From Stratiolaelaps scimitus (Eukaryota; Arthropoda; Arachnida; Mesostigmata; Laelapidae), in NCBI GenBank assembly GCA_019614645.1, contig JABWDB010000018.1, positions 868,001 through 932,000 of the forward strand: a stretch of DNA of 64,000 nucleotides, in the 5' to 3' direction. Of the stretch, positions 23,801 through 37,046 are shown one piece after another (positions within the stretch are counted from its first letter, which is position 1; each line of letters begins with the position of its first letter). The notes under the pieces are model-generated. The model was not told the origin of the DNA. It worked only from the letters and a program-made list of their open reading frames with translations, and ran no database searches. Position numbers and translations under genes: made by a program.

Positions 23801-26800
23801 TATTGGTTATTTACTTATTAGCTAGTTAGCTGAGAGTCAGCTCACCTGGCTGGGCTTGTACACATCTCGCTGTCCCCATACTGAAGCAATGCGCTGAGCG
23901 ATACCGAGAAGGGTGGAGCTGTTGAACATCGTCAACAGTTCCACAAGGGGGGCGGTCATGGTGAAAAAGAAAAAAGTTATTTACTTATATCTTGTCTAAT
24001 TAGCTATAGCGCCAGTTTACCTATACGTATTTGTAACATGGTATATTCGTATTGAATACATAACCATGTATAACACACAATATATAGGTGCATAGTAAAT
24101 CCTCCACATTTTGTCCACAGTTATCGAGGTGAGCCACGACTCCCTCATGGCTCTCACATTTCGACGAACAAACTAGTGAGTCCGGAAACACTTACAACTT
24201 GTTGCTGAAGTAAAGACCATTCAGGTGTTTCGCCCCCGATAAGAAAAGATGTACTGCAACCCTCTGTAAGGTGGGGGACAGGAACCTCGGGGCTGTTTGA
24301 CAGAAGTCCATTAAGAACACTATCATCAGCGCTTCGGCAGGTTGCCTCGCAATAAATCGTGCCGATCTAATCACGGCCAACCAGCCGAGTAGTGGCACGG
24401 CCAATGGCGTTATCATCCCGGTGGGCTGTAACCTTTATTAATGCTTACATCCTGCAGGGCACAACCAACCCGCGGCAGCGTGCAGGAAACGCCTGTGAGA
24501 CATTGCGCGCAACCGTGACTTTAGTGGGGGCAGTGTCACAAATGATTTTGAAATGAAGAACATCAACCATGTTCATCTGAGATTTCTGGCGTAATAACTC
24601 GCTTGTTCGGAAGTCATTCAGTCAATGTTTCCATTTGTTCAAGCATAGGTAGGCTCTTTTTGGTTATGGTGCTTCGGAAAGTTGTCACTGTAGCATTACA
24701 GCGGATACTGCTCCAGCTGGCTAAACGCCGAGTTCACTTTAATAGCCGTATGAAGGATGCTGCAACTTCTGAGTGTATGTAAGTGCAGTTCGTTTTTGTC
24801 GAGCATCGATAGAACAACAACCCCGGTTGACGTGCCTTTAGCAGAGTCGCTCTTAGGAACCCACGTCCTCTGTCGAATTGCCACCCGGCCTCCCGCCGGC
24901 TCTGAGGACGTGTTCGCTTTGCCTGTTACAATTTTGGATAAAATATTTCTATGTTAGTTGAATCCAATATTAATCACTCTATGCCTCGCTAATACTAGGC
25001 TAGATAGAGCTGTGAGTGCTCAACAGGTTGATTATGTTCTTACACTGAGTTTGGCTTCATGTTCTGTATAACGGGTCAAAGCAAGTTAGAGCACATCTTT
25101 ATTTCGACTCCGACGATGTATCAAGGTCCAGACCTGGACAAATTCCAGACAACCTTGCTTACCCGAAATTGCCTAGGCAAACTGTCCATTCAAACGACGA
25201 GCTTCCTGCATCTAAAGACATTGCACAACCTCTTTTTGCATACCTGTCCCTTTTGGTTGCAGTCACTGTTAATGACTTTACGTGTATGCGATGAATCGTG
25301 CTTATTAGTTATATACGGAAGTCGTTGCGGGAAGGCAAGCACGCCTTTCCCACTCAAGTTGGCAAGCTCGCAAGGAGTGTTTTTTTCTTTGGGAAAAAAA
25401 GTGCGATCTCCCCCAGCCCTTTGGTTGGACCCAATGGTAGTAGCCTCACGAAACACTGTCCAATTCATTCTTGACATATACAGAAATTTGACTAAATAGA
25501 CTGTTGATACAGACGTTAGCGCCTTACCGTCGAGTCTGAACGCGTAGAGAAATCTCACTTGTTAACAAGCAGAGAGCAAAGCGAGTGTGTTTCGTGCAAG
25601 AAAATGCTGGTGCAGTATTCAGAGGAATAGTCTGCTTAGGCATTTCAGCTGTCGACAATCTCACAAAAGGAAATCTAAAGAATCTACAAAGGTCTAAAAG
25701 CTCACGGTGATTCCAACTTTGCCATGCTTAATCAGAGGCGGGGTAGATCGTTTAAATGTTACATGTGTGTTGTCAAATCACAGGAATGGCGTAATCGCTG
25801 ATATACGGGACGCGAGACTTAAGCGAAAAAGTGAAATGTAGATTAAACTCGAATGAATGTTTATCCCATAGTCACGCAAGCAACACTGTCATTGTGAGCC
25901 TGAATTAAAATAAAAACAATTAATATCATTTGCATGAAGATAGGTAGGACATACCTATATCTGGCTTCATCTCAGCTTGAATAAAGAGAAAAACTGACCT
26001 CACCCTATGCGCTGGGTACTGTACTTTGATAACGTCCTCCCATGACAAATGAACTTAACCTGAAACGCGATCGTTATGCCCGACCATTTCTTCGTATATC
26101 TAACCGGTTACGCAACGCGCCCCTTTTTTGACGTTACCATTTTCATGGACAAAGCATTCGACAAAGCACATCTGCCAAAACCGGCATCTGCACCTTGATA
26201 CATCTCGTAAGCTTCGCTAAAACAAGATTTAGACAAAACTTGCTCACCTACACGCGGCCGGTCGGTGCGCCGTTCAGTGGCAGACCTCGACGAAAGGGTG
26301 GAAGGTTTACCCGTGAGCTATCACATGGTGTGCAATTTCTGACGGTGTCCCAGACGCGAATCGTCATTGTCCTTCGCAGATCTATTAGGTAAGCTCCCGC
26401 GATGTACTGACACTGCTGGCTGTTCAATATTGACACAAAGACGCACAAAGGTACATAGAGGCCGAGCGAAATAGATAGGAGCGCTGGAAGGTACAACAGA
26501 GACCCTTTTTGCCGGTGGCGATTTGTCGATACCGCCGTTGTCGGCCTGCCGCGACAGGCCGAGTAGGAACTTCGGTCCTTACGGGGCTCTCGAGAGTAGG
26601 AGACACAGCCTATGTGAGCGAAACGAACACCCGTCGCTGTTGATGTGTCATCATCACCTGGGTAGCACTGCTCGACCCAAAGTGGAGTCCGTCGATACTG
26701 TTCTTTGTTTTTTTGAGGATCCGTCGTCAACACATGATGTTTGCCACACTATAATTTGAGGGCCATTGACAGTCATTTCCCAAAAATCGATACCGCTAAT

Positions 26801-26999
26801 AGCTCGAGATTGTATCCGTTAGAACTATTATATAACACCTGTTGTATTATGGTAAAAGTACCTAGCCGTGTAACGCGTTCGACAGAAGAACCTGACAGAC
26901 ATTTGAGATCAGTCAAGATACCATCTTAAACATATTTGTTCAGAAAACGCCACTTTGGGAGCACGAAATAAAATAATATAGCTAGATAGGGTGGAAAGC
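20877..26999. other. Long intergenic interval, mostly AT-rich
   Basis: No host gene recognised. A frame at 22448-22717 contains EHWLKRMGIQLEDWLTSS, which vaguely recalls the C-terminal part of mariner transposases; support is weak. At about 26130-26175 a frame reading IFMDKAFDKAHLPK recalls the first RT box of LINEs, also weakly. A 146-codon plus frame (25059-25499), a 122-codon minus frame (25558-25190) and a 161-codon minus frame (26733-26248) show no domain. Confidence 0.4.
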
Positions 27000-27620
27000 T
27001 TTCAGGTGCACAACCTGCTCTTCAAACCGATACTAGTCGCGTGTGCATATTTCATTTGATCCACAAATCGCATCGAATGTTCTGTGTTGAAATGGTGTTC
27101 AATGATGTTCGGTCTATATTCTGCCATAGAGCTGTAATAGCTGTTTGAAATGCCTCTTAGAGCACCGTGAACTGTCTCGAATCGATAAAAGCATCTGTTG
27201 CATTGTAACCCCATATATCGTTCATAGTACCGGCCTCCTATGAGGGTCCTATGGATGGTCCGTAAGTGGGAGTTTAGCAGCTGGAGTCCAATTTTTTACT
27301 GCCATGACGGTCTGAATCGGTGCATTGTCGTCTCGGACAATATAGCTAGGATCGGCTGACTTCTCTGCTGCCAGAAGTAGGCGTAGTCGCCCGAGTTCGC
27401 ATGGGTCACCGGGAACGAGGTCAGAGATTTTCACGTCCCTTTAGTGGAGTCTACATCATTGCAGAATCGTCCCTCATTTGGTGACACTCAAAAAACTCAG
27501 GGCTCCATGTATAATAATCATGCTTATAGCAGTTAAATCCTTTCCCGACCATCGAGATGAGGCCTTTTTTCTTCACCAAATGTCATCTTTCGATGTTCAG
27601 TGGAAATCCCATCTTGTCTC
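27000..27620 (-). pseudogene. Tc1-like DDE transposase remnant
   Basis: On the minus strand, about 27583-27535 reads FGEEKRPHLDGRERI, the first catalytic block of Tc1 transposases (usual form FSDEKxFNLDGPDG). About 27345-27305 reads YIVRDDNAPIQTVMAVKNW, the second block (QQDNAxIHxAxxxKxW). About 27214-27120 reads ETVHGALRGISNSYYSSM, like the post-catalytic helix region. The pieces lie in different frames with stops between them. This is a decayed copy with no intact product, and terminal inverted repeats were not found. Confidence 0.65.
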
Positions 27621-30374
27621 TGCCAAAAGCTATTTCTTCATGGCGATGACTATGAAAACATAATTATTTCCTTGGAACGATCTATCGATGCCGTTCTCTC
27701 AAAGTAATTCGCGCCGTCTTTGTCGCGCCGTCCATTGTCCAATTCTAATACTCGTATAAATAACACGATCCCGAGTATCGTCTCCACTGGAGACGGATAA
27801 ATTGAAGACCGCAAATAACAATGCACCTGCATCTATAATAAAGCAAGACGCAAGCCGAAATAGTAAACTATTAACGCTACCATCGACCGAATTGCGTCCA
27901 TGTTTAGGGGACAATCACTGTGGCAATTGCGGCAAATTGTTTGCTCCCTATACCTTAGCCTTTCCATTTCGCTAATTATTACTCAGCTTCATTAATACCA
28001 GTACCTTCCCAGTATTTATCTATCACAAGACTTAAACCTGCTTAAATGTTGGGATACATCGCTAAATAATGTGCACGATTGTTAAGAAGATTGGATATCG
28101 TAGTTAGGAAGTGTTCAGGAAATCATTTAAAAGGGAATTTTACTAATTTCTTCATACGCATCTAAGAAAGCCATCATCAACCTCTGTGCTCTTTTTCGTG
28201 GCATAATTTTATAAAATATACTTTATCTTATATTTACTTAGCCGTATCCCAAATCACATAACGTTATTGACCACTCGTGATGATCGTGTATCAGCTAGTT
28301 ATCGAGTACTTTATTTGACGAAACTCCATCTCAGTTGTCCATATCAATAAGGCGCACTACCAGACATCATCATCGTGTCGCCTCCGACCTACGCAGCAGC
28401 CTGACAGCCTCATTTACCTATGCAGGCACACAGCCCGCTCGTTCGTATGCATCAGTCTCCTTCGATCAAACTGCTTCCTCGTACCTCGTTCCACCTCGGC
28501 CCCTTGACCCCTAACCCTTAGTTGCGATGTATACCCGCTATGGCGCCCGCCCAGCCATACGCATGTAGCGGATGTTCGTGTTGCGTGTACTAACATGATT
28601 CTCGTCGCCACAAACACGTGAAAATATTCTTCTTTCATCAGATAAAGGGAGAGAGAGACGAAGAGAAGGAAGAGAGTGAATACAGTGTATATGTGTATAT
28701 ACATTATATATATATATATATATATATGGAGAGAGACAGAGCAGAGAGACAGACAGTTAGATAGAGAGCTTCACCACAGCTGTGAGCCCGAACTAGTGGC
28801 GAGGCAGCATCGACCGGGTGCCGGCGTCGTTCTCCGTCACCTCTCTCTACGCCTCTCTCGCTTGGCGGTTGCATTCGCGGGGGGCATCTGTTGCATACAA
28901 ACATCATCACACACAGTTGTATAACACTATCACCTCCTGCGGCACCGCGGACATCAGTCTTCCCCTTTGCTCTTCTTGTTGTCGTTGTAGGCTACTCACA
29001 TAGTCGTTGCGGTTGGCCACGAACGCGTAGAAAATGTAGACATAGCTAACGCATAAAGTCATACATACCACCACTGCTAGCGCGATATTCTATGCAGCGC
29101 TCATATATTGCCGTCTGTGCTTGTGCCGATGTTTGGTCCGGTGGGTGGGTATTTTGGTCTGTTTGCGTAGAAACATCTTAAGCGTGCTGCTGATGAGAGA
29201 GGCGACCTCCGGCCGATGGTGTACGTTCAACGCCGGATACTCTGCCTGCTACTCTGAAGATGCCGGGAATTGGCCGGCACAAGGATGGTGTGGAAGGAAC
29301 GTAAATTGAGTGATGTTACGCCACCCACCAGCATTCCCCGCATACTACTGATCCACTGCAACGAACGAAAGCAACGCGGAGAGAGCCCAGAGCGGCCCAC
29401 TCCCCGACTGAACCGCCGGCTCCAAATACGAAAGCCCTGTTAAAGCTTGCTTCCGCGGCGTCTCCATTTGGCCACGTTCGCGTGTCCGCATCGAGGCCAG
29501 GGTCGGGGCAACTCATATCTTGCAGCGTTGATGTGTCTGTCTGAGTGCAAGGCGCACCACGCGGTGCAATGTGTGCCTCGTCGGATGTGCCCCGCAGTCT
29601 TTAGAGCCCCGGTCGGCTCGGACCTGATCCGGCCGTGAGCCGTGGTGGTGGTGGCCACCGCCGCCAACGCTACCGCGTCCGTACGTGAGATGTGAGTTAA
29701 CGAGGAGCTTGGCAAAACCATTTGGACAGGCAACGGACGACTCGTCCATCGTTTCTTAGACCCGCTCGCGCGCGCGGTTCAGACGCCCAGAATGGAGCGG
29801 CCTCCCGGGTCGGGTCTGCTGCTGCAGACCAAATGCGCTCAACTGCATCGCACGCGACATAGTGTCGCTGCTTATCGCTCAATGCAATGAAGAATGCAAT
29901 CTATGGCACGTTGTGAAGCAAATTAGCAGAACTTCAAAGGGAGAGAGCGTGATGGGGCAGACCTCAGCGTATATAAAGTCATTCGAATGCCTCTTGGCTC
30001 CCCTGGAGGAAACGGAATTCACAACACAGCACCTCATGACGTGGGAGTTTAGTGGGAGTCAATCATAGAAATGGATTTACATAGTTTTGCTTATTGTTGC
30101 CTAGTGTTAGAATGATCGACGCTTTTTAACAATTTCCAGAAAATCGTTCCCCTGATGCGATCATCATGTCAAGTTCCCGTCCGAATGACTGCCTTGTGAC
30201 CTCTGATTCAGGATTCTTTTTCGGCAAACGATTCCGGCATCTTTGTTGCTACTCTCTCGGTGTTCAACTTCTTGGAAAAACCTGCCTTGCATCTTGTCAA
30301 GGAACTACAAATTTTCAGCTTTTATTGGGCTCCAGACTATCGATGCATACAATGGTAGAGAATCCACATGTGAG
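27621..30374. other. Intergenic interval with a GC/CpG-rich patch at 28.75-29.85 kb
   Basis: After AT-rich sequence with TA repeats (28705-28728) and GA repeats, the patch at 28750-29850 is CpG-rich with open frames on both strands. It could be a promoter with a first exon, but no defensible start or splice site was found. No protein family is recognised in the frames at 29862-30068 and 30166-30435. Confidence 0.4.
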
Positions 30375-30869
30375 TTACATCATGTTAAGGAGGCGGATGG
30401 GGAATTTGAAATTGTATCCTGTTAGTATCCAATAGCATACCTTTTTTTTAGAAGAGGAAATATTTGTCAAACGCGCGGACACCACCAGGGACATTACAAT
30501 CTCCATTAAAGCGGGCCGATTCAGTGTATTGTTGTTGACGTGGACGCCTCTGCCTGCTAAAACCATCAGCGTCTGCTGAGAGTCTATCTCTTCCCTAGAG
30601 TCGGCTTTACGCTTGGCATTACTTCGATTTCCAGGGAAGGTGTGTAACCAATCTAATAGCATGTCAAAGACCTTCACCCGTCCAACTGATTTGACGTGTT
30701 CACTAAACTTTGAAGTTTCAGAGAACCTAACGCTGAGATATTTTGGAATACTTGTTTTGCTTAGTTCCATATGCTGCAACTTGTGTGTCTCTGACGAAGG
30801 TTCTGGCACCCTATAAGTAACAGTACACAGTTGTGAGTACAACGACGAATATCCATATTTTCCGACCAC
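30375..30869 (-). pseudogene. Non-LTR retrotransposon RT fragment (thumb region)
   Basis: A 164-codon minus-strand frame. Residues 43-58 read KYLSVRFSETSKFSEH, followed by VKSVGRVKVFDMLLDWLH. This matches the post-catalytic thumb of jockey/CR1-type RTs (KYLGVxLxxxLxFxxHVxxxxxKA). Neither the YADD box nor the endonuclease is in frame, so this is an isolated fragment with no expected product. Confidence 0.65.
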
Positions 30870-31239
30870 AAACTACATCATTGACAGCACTTTGTAGACC
30901 GTGGTGGCCATGGTAGTCATGACTCGTACCTTTGAAAGATATAGCTTAGGGATTTGGCGAGTTTATGAGCTGCTTGTTTGAAGGGGATTGCAAGCAGGGG
31001 TTCTGGATTCTGGATCCGTGTTGAGTTCATTTCTTCGCTGGCGCTGTACATCGTCACCTCGGAGAGCCCGACCTCGTTCACACACACGCGGGACGTAGCA
31101 CCTCCTCTGCTGAGCGTGGTACCAGCCTCACTGTAGGTATCAGCGCGAGTAGGTTGCTTCAAAATTATCGCACGGTAGGCCCGCCTTATCTCCGTTCATT
31201 GGTAAACTCGAATTATCGTTTCATCATTCTGAACTAACA
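30870..31239. other. Spacer between LINE and mariner remnants
   Basis: An 81-codon minus-strand frame (31162-30917) is not recognised. It may be more of the minus-strand LINE. Confidence 0.3.
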
Positions 31240-32140
31240 TAGCCAGATCGTCTTCCAAGTGTACGTAAATGGTGTGCAAAAAGTTTAACGTAGATGAGAG
31301 AACTCGCCAAAATATAACTGGAGGTGATCGTACTGATGCTCAAATACAGCAAAAAGCAGAAGACAAATTGAAAGTATGTGTGTTCCAGTGTTGGAGGCAC
31401 TCGTCCCTACGATCGCCCCAAGCCACTCAGAATTGGCGCACTCCATAGTTCAGAACATCGCCAAGGACAAGCTATGCATGAGCGGGACTCTGATCAATTG
31501 AGTGCCACGCCTATTTTGGCTATTTTGTTATTTTGGCGAGCACAACATTTGCTATAATTCCAAGATGAAAGCGATCCTGAGACAATTACTCCCACGACTG
31601 ATGAGACATGGTTCAAATTCGAAACGGCTCGACAGGAACCACCGTCGCCAATTATAACCCGGCTGAAACAGTTGAATCGATGTGAAAGTGTGTGGACACA
31701 TCCACGACGACAACAGAATGCTGATTATGGCCATGGATTTCCACTTCTATCGGCTCCCAGCTCAGAAAACCGCTGCCTCCGAATAGGAATACATAAAAAC
31801 GTTTTGGCAGGGAATCTGGATACGTGGCTTGCCGCAAACACGTTTATGTGCGTGTGCTCTCCACGAACCCCCCCACCCCCTCGGCTGGAGTTGGTGAGTT
31901 TTTCCCTAGAGGGGAATCAAGTTGTGGAGTCAACTCGCACATTCTCCTGATATCCTTCGTTCCCTCGACTTCTTCGTTGTTTTGAGCCAACTGACTAACG
32001 GCTGCCAAACAGCAAAATTGGGACGATCTCGCAAAAATACTCAGAGAAATAGTGTACGACCCCTCTCGCGGAAGTCATATGAATGGTGTGCAAGAGCTAC
32101 CGACCAGATCTCAACGTGTAGTAAATTCCCAGGGATCATA
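31240..32140 (+). pseudogene. Mariner-type transposase remnant
   Basis: About 31585-31625 reads TITPTTDETWFKFETARQE, matching the first catalytic Asp block (IITGDETWxxxYDPETKxQ). About 31934-31980 reads LAHSPDILRSLDFFVVLSQ, matching the third block (HPPYSPDLAPCDFFLFPKLK). Around 32080-32130 a stretch reading YEWCARATDQISTCSKFPG resembles the C-terminus. Frameshifts and stops separate the blocks, and the second Asp block is not visible. The element is dead. Confidence 0.6.
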
Positions 32141-34770
32141 CTGAAAACACATTTAAAAAAAAACTGTTTTATACTAAAATAGGTTAGGCAGCTTTGTCTC
32201 AATCAACCCAATCACTGTCATTCGATTCTCGCGTTACGCGCAGATGTACCAGGTTCGGTAGTTTTCGCGGATCGAAATTGCGGGTTTGAGATATTTGTCG
32301 ATTTATTTATTTGACGCAACCGACGCGTGGAATAATTTACTATGAATGATGCCTTGGAGTGTCTCATTGGATAAAATATATACATAAACATAATTATTGT
32401 ATGTTTGAATAAATTTCCACATATATATATATATATATATTTTTTTTCCTTTTGAGTTTATTTAACGGCAGATATTAGATGCATTAATTTGCAGTAGTAT
32501 ATTATCTTTCCCTTCGAATCAAGCAAACCATCTTCGACAGCAGAGACATCTCAATTTTTGAAGTGATCAGATCCCCAATCAGCCATATTTATATTGTATA
32601 TATATATATATATATGTATTGGGTGCATTATTGTAGGGTTGCCGCACAAACTCTGGTATGGCGAGCGAATATTTGTGGGTTCTTATTTTTTAAACACTAT
32701 TTTTCTGAGACTTGAGATTTTCACTCGACCGCGTGATACCACCGAGTTTCACACCGCCCTCACGCAATATCAGATCCATATATCAGGTGTCGCTATCTGT
32801 TAACGAGCCAACGTGATCTGTATTAACTATATTTAGATATTGTCAGAGGGCTGAGTGATGTCAAGAAACAAAGGACTAAGAAGACTGATCACTTTCATTG
32901 CTGCAACTTTGGCGACGACGCCCCCACCACGCTAACCAGTTGCTCGAGTGTTTCGTTACCCAGAATTCGAAATGTTCCGCGCAAAGCCGATTCACACCCA
33001 GGTACCCAAGGGTAGATTTATTTAGGCAATCGAGTCAAGCAAGAATTCAATCCACAAGGTGTGGTAACGATTATAGTCCATCTGACATGTTGCAATCGCC
33101 ACGAATTCACCGTAGTCCTTGTACGAGACCATACTAGAGAGGGAGCTGGCTGTCAGTACAACGTCTGAGTGCCACCGACTGCGCTCCCGCGAAAATTTCG
33201 ATATTGACCAGAGACCTCCGTCCTACCTTGCGCCCCCCGGCCACCTCACCACTGCTGATTCTTGGCTTCGTTCCTGCCTTTGGAAGAATAGATCGGCCGT
33301 GATGTCGGCTCTGTCAGCCGTGGTTCGCTTCTATTTGGTTTTCCCTTTCCGCCTATCGTTGCCACTTGAGGATTCCACCCAGCGGGTGGTCCCATCCAGA
33401 TCCGCGTCTCTCGTGAGGTGAGCGGCGCCTGCACCAAGGGACCACCCCACCTTTCATACCCCTGGCGGCCTGTCCCTCCACCGACCCCTCGGTCGACTCG
33501 GATGTATTATTATACGTTGAGGGTGGCACATTATCGTTACAGCTTCGCTCGGCGCTTTCCGATGCGAAGCCCGACTGAGATCAGCCAACATGTGAGAGCT
33601 AGGATACAATAGCGTCAGCATGGTGGGCTTGACGCCGTAGTAAAATCCAACATCGCGAGATCAGCCGTAGATTTAAACGAAGCAAAGCGGTGCTGCTCGC
33701 TGACACCAAACAAAAACAACAGATATATGCTAGGTTTTTTCTTCTCGTTACGGTGAGTGCGAATATCTCCCGCCTTCCCGTCAAAATGCTACATTTATAT
33801 ATTGGTGTACACCCCTCTCACGAACAAGTGATGGCAACCTCCACATCACGAGGTTGCCATTTACCACGTTGATAACTGCTATCGGTAGCAAGCATCTCGC
33901 CGAGCAAACTCCAAACCAGCTCTGTTTAGCTATTGCAGCGCACATAGGCACAGTAAGTGGGGGCCCCCGTCCAGCAAGCAGGCGTTGTTTGAGAAACGAA
34001 CGAATTATTCTCGCCACGCAGACTCGACCAACGAAACCATTCAAGGCGTCGCTCTCTCGATTTAAATTCTCTGACTCAAGAAGTAACGTCGAGGGCTAAA
34101 AGAGCCAAGCAAAGTGCAGAGAGAAAAAACACACACACATCCAGAGCTAGAATCAGCGAAGGAGGGAACACAAATAAGGGCGATTCATTCGCGAGAATGG
34201 AGTCGTTGCAGACGTTTGCCGATCACGCTCTCTATCATGGGGGGGTGCACTTTGTTCTCGTTTTAAGGAGGAAACGTTCATTCATGGCCAATAAATTTGG
34301 CGGCCATGAAAAAATCATGATCTCATGTTACGCTTTCTTCGTTATATATAGCTCTTCCACTGTCCCGGTGTCTTTCTAAAGGGTACCCTACTCCTGCTTT
34401 TGAATACAATCTGAGCACCATATTAAGGTCATTATTACAACTTCTCATTTCGAAAGGCAATCTGTGAGCAGAGCTCTGAACTCACAAGGAGGCAATGGCG
34501 GTTTTCGCACTACGATACTTGAGACTTGTGACTTGTGGCGTCGTAGTTCCGGATGGCCGTCGGGATCGTCATGGAAAACAGATCGCTTAGAATTGCCGTA
34601 TACGAGTAAGTCAAGACAGCATGTGTGCGCGGAAGTTGACGATAAGACTCTAAAATTTATTGATGTAGGACAATAGAAGATGACAATCATGTTATTGCAA
34701 GCTCAGCGACTCCCTCCCCTCGCTGCTGTAAAAGCCGACCATTGATTGGATCAGCAGGGAGCGGTCGGTC
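32141..34770. other. Intergenic interval with AT microsatellites and a GC-rich patch at 33.15-33.6 kb
   Basis: TA runs at 32421-32440 and 32597-32614. The GC-rich part gives overlapping frames on both strands (33119-33421 and 33246-33437) with no recognisable domain. No gene can be supported. Confidence 0.4.
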
Positions 34771-34952
34771 GAGCCCGGTGGTGTAATGCCTTCCTGTGAG
34801 TCTTGCGACAGGAGGAGACACGTATGTGGTCACACGGGTTCGATCCCCACCGTTGCACATTTGCATTTAAAGGGCTTTGTCCGTCTTATGAAGCAATGCC
34901 GAAAGCAATTCCGTGGACGTTAAATGTTCAAGGCTGGGAGTCAGCCCGAAGA
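34771..34952 (+). mobile_element. SINE family B, best copy
   Basis: The head begins GAGCCCGGTGGTGTAATGCC (A-box position), with a clean box B GGGTTCGATCCCCACC, then GTTGCACATTTGCATTTAAAGG, CTTATGAAGCAATGCCGAAAG, and a terminal block GTTAAATGTTCAAGGCTGGG. Other copies are at 12609, 47054 (partial) and 54491. The tRNA-like head plus unrelated body identifies a tRNA-derived SINE. Confidence 0.75.
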
Positions 34953-37046
34953 CGTTAAAGAAACCGGCTGACATTTGATTGCGATATACACCCCTTCTAT
35001 TAGGCCCCAAAAATAATGACACATATAAATTCAATATTGAATAAACTAAGTGAGTTAAAACAAAGATTTTTAAGTATGAGCTAGAGGATAGCTAGCTAGC
35101 TATGAGCACCTCCTTTATTTATACACTGGTCACAGAGGTTTTTGTTAATTGTTGTGTCTCATTACCCGCCAAATTTGAATTCAAACCAGCCAAGAATAAG
35201 AATTCGGCGCAAGACGATACGAGTCTCATTAATTTTGGGTCAACCTAATATGTGACGAATGTGTGAATTATCGAAGTATTTGAGTTGAACAATCGCTGCA
35301 TTGTTAAGTGTGAAATTACATTTATGACATTTACCTTTTAATGATAGACAGTTAACGAAAAGGCTCTACGCACAGCAATCACAAAATATACAACATATTT
35401 TTACTCAAACAAACAAAGACGATCATTTTCATGTCAGCCGATAAATCAGTCCAGTCCGATCCATCTATAAGTTCTTGTAAAACTAGATCCTCTAGTGTTC
35501 TTCCCATTCACTTAGCGTACATAACACAGAACGCCGTTCGTCGGTTGACACCTACGTATTGCGTGTTTATGATTCCTTGTATTGACCTAGATATCCATAC
35601 CACTACGTATTCTAACAAGGAAAGAGTTGTTAAACGACAAATTAGCTGTGAGCTCTGCATCTATCATAGTTTACGTGCCTGTGGCACCATACACGAATAA
35701 TTCGAGCGTAATGTGCCCATTGAGCTGTGCCTCTACCACTGGATAACAATTTCCAGTTCCAATACCGACCATGGCAGTTTCGCACTCTGCACTCAAGCAG
35801 TATGGAAATTGTTTACTGGTAAAGGGTCCTGGTAAGACAACATCTCGGTGTGTGCTTTCTGCGAAGTCTGGTGCAAAAGAAGCGAAACAACTCTGTACAC
35901 GGTCGGTTTCCTTTCGGTGGAACCTGTCCGCTTGAGTGGCTCAATAGGGGATAATGGCCTCGAGTTAGCTGTTCATGGTCAAGTAACCAATAACTTTCCA
36001 GCGGTTTCACACTTCGCACAAGAGGTCGGCTGACAAGGTGAACCCTGTGATGCTGTATCAGCCCGAAACGCGTCGTGATGTTTCCGGGTTTTGCTGTAAA
36101 ATATCCTCATAAATCATTGTATGACTCGTGTCGTACAGCATAGGCTGGCCGAAGGCATCCACTACTGAACTGAGCAATTGATTTCCCACTGAGGCAGAAG
36201 TTCATAGGGAACATACAAAAGTAGAGCTTTCGCCGCTAACCCCGTCAATAAGGATCTTACAGGCGATGTATTATACTAAGACATGCCACATCATTCACCG
36301 TTTCGACTATTGTTACTGTTACCAAACGAATGAACGGTTGTATTTTTGATATCTAGGGTCCGCTTCTTCGACCGTTGCCAGTGGCAGGCTACGACCATGA
36401 CGTTGATGCTGACACAGCATCTAATTATCTCGAACTATTTGTGTATCATGCTAAGTAAGTTTAGCTAGTAGTTGTTACGTAGCTTTGAGCTGACCGTATT
36501 GGTGTATATTCTAAATAATGTATCACTCTCATTTCTGGGAAGCCTTGCTGTGAGACAGTTTGTTTTACAGAACAGTACAAAACTTGGTTTTACGGCGGAA
36601 CTGCGGTATAGCGCACAACGCTTATCTTCTGGTTAGGAAAATAGGATAAAGCAGAGTCGCAATGTACTTCCACGATTGGAACATCGGTTATTGAAATATA
36701 CACATTATGTCATAAACCAACATATAATATAACTGTATCCACTGCTAATCGCTAAGAAACTCAACGCATTAGATTCCAGTTATAACGGCTCTCGTAACTC
36801 TTGAGAAGACACCAATCGACAATGAAAATACAATTCACATCATGATCTGCATACATGTTTTATGAATTCGTCCTTAAGTCCTGCATTCTCCTATGTGAAC
36901 GAACCTCTGGATAGAGCGAACTAGAGATTTTTGGTGGTCGGCAGACTCAGCCATGTCTAGTAGACTCACTGGTGACAAAGGGATCTCTGAGCGTGACAGG
37001 GCGGTGATTAGAGTGGCTTGTGATGGCGCTAATCGGAGAGCCGATC
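34953..37046. other. Intergenic interval with one weak exon-like block
   Basis: No gene is supported. The stretch 36357-36454 is the only spliced-exon-like block and is listed separately. A frame at 35431-35700 (89 codons) and the opposed frames at 35813-36033 are unrecognised. Confidence 0.35.
36357..36454 (+). CDS. Weak exon candidate, unknown protein
   Basis: Ninety-eight bases open in one frame (GPLLRPLPVAGYDHDVDAD, then TASNYLELFVYHA), preceded by a T-rich tract ending in CTAG and followed by a strong donor AA|GTAAGT. No partner exon with matching phase was found and the peptide belongs to no family I know. It could be chance. Confidence 0.2.

Noticed and set aside
26130..26175. IFMDKAFDKAHL resembling the first LINE RT box
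   Set aside because: Too short, with no neighbouring RT boxes in order; mentioned only in the interval note.
26248..26733. 161-codon minus-strand frame
   Set aside because: One hydrophobic stretch but no family resemblance and no exon signals.
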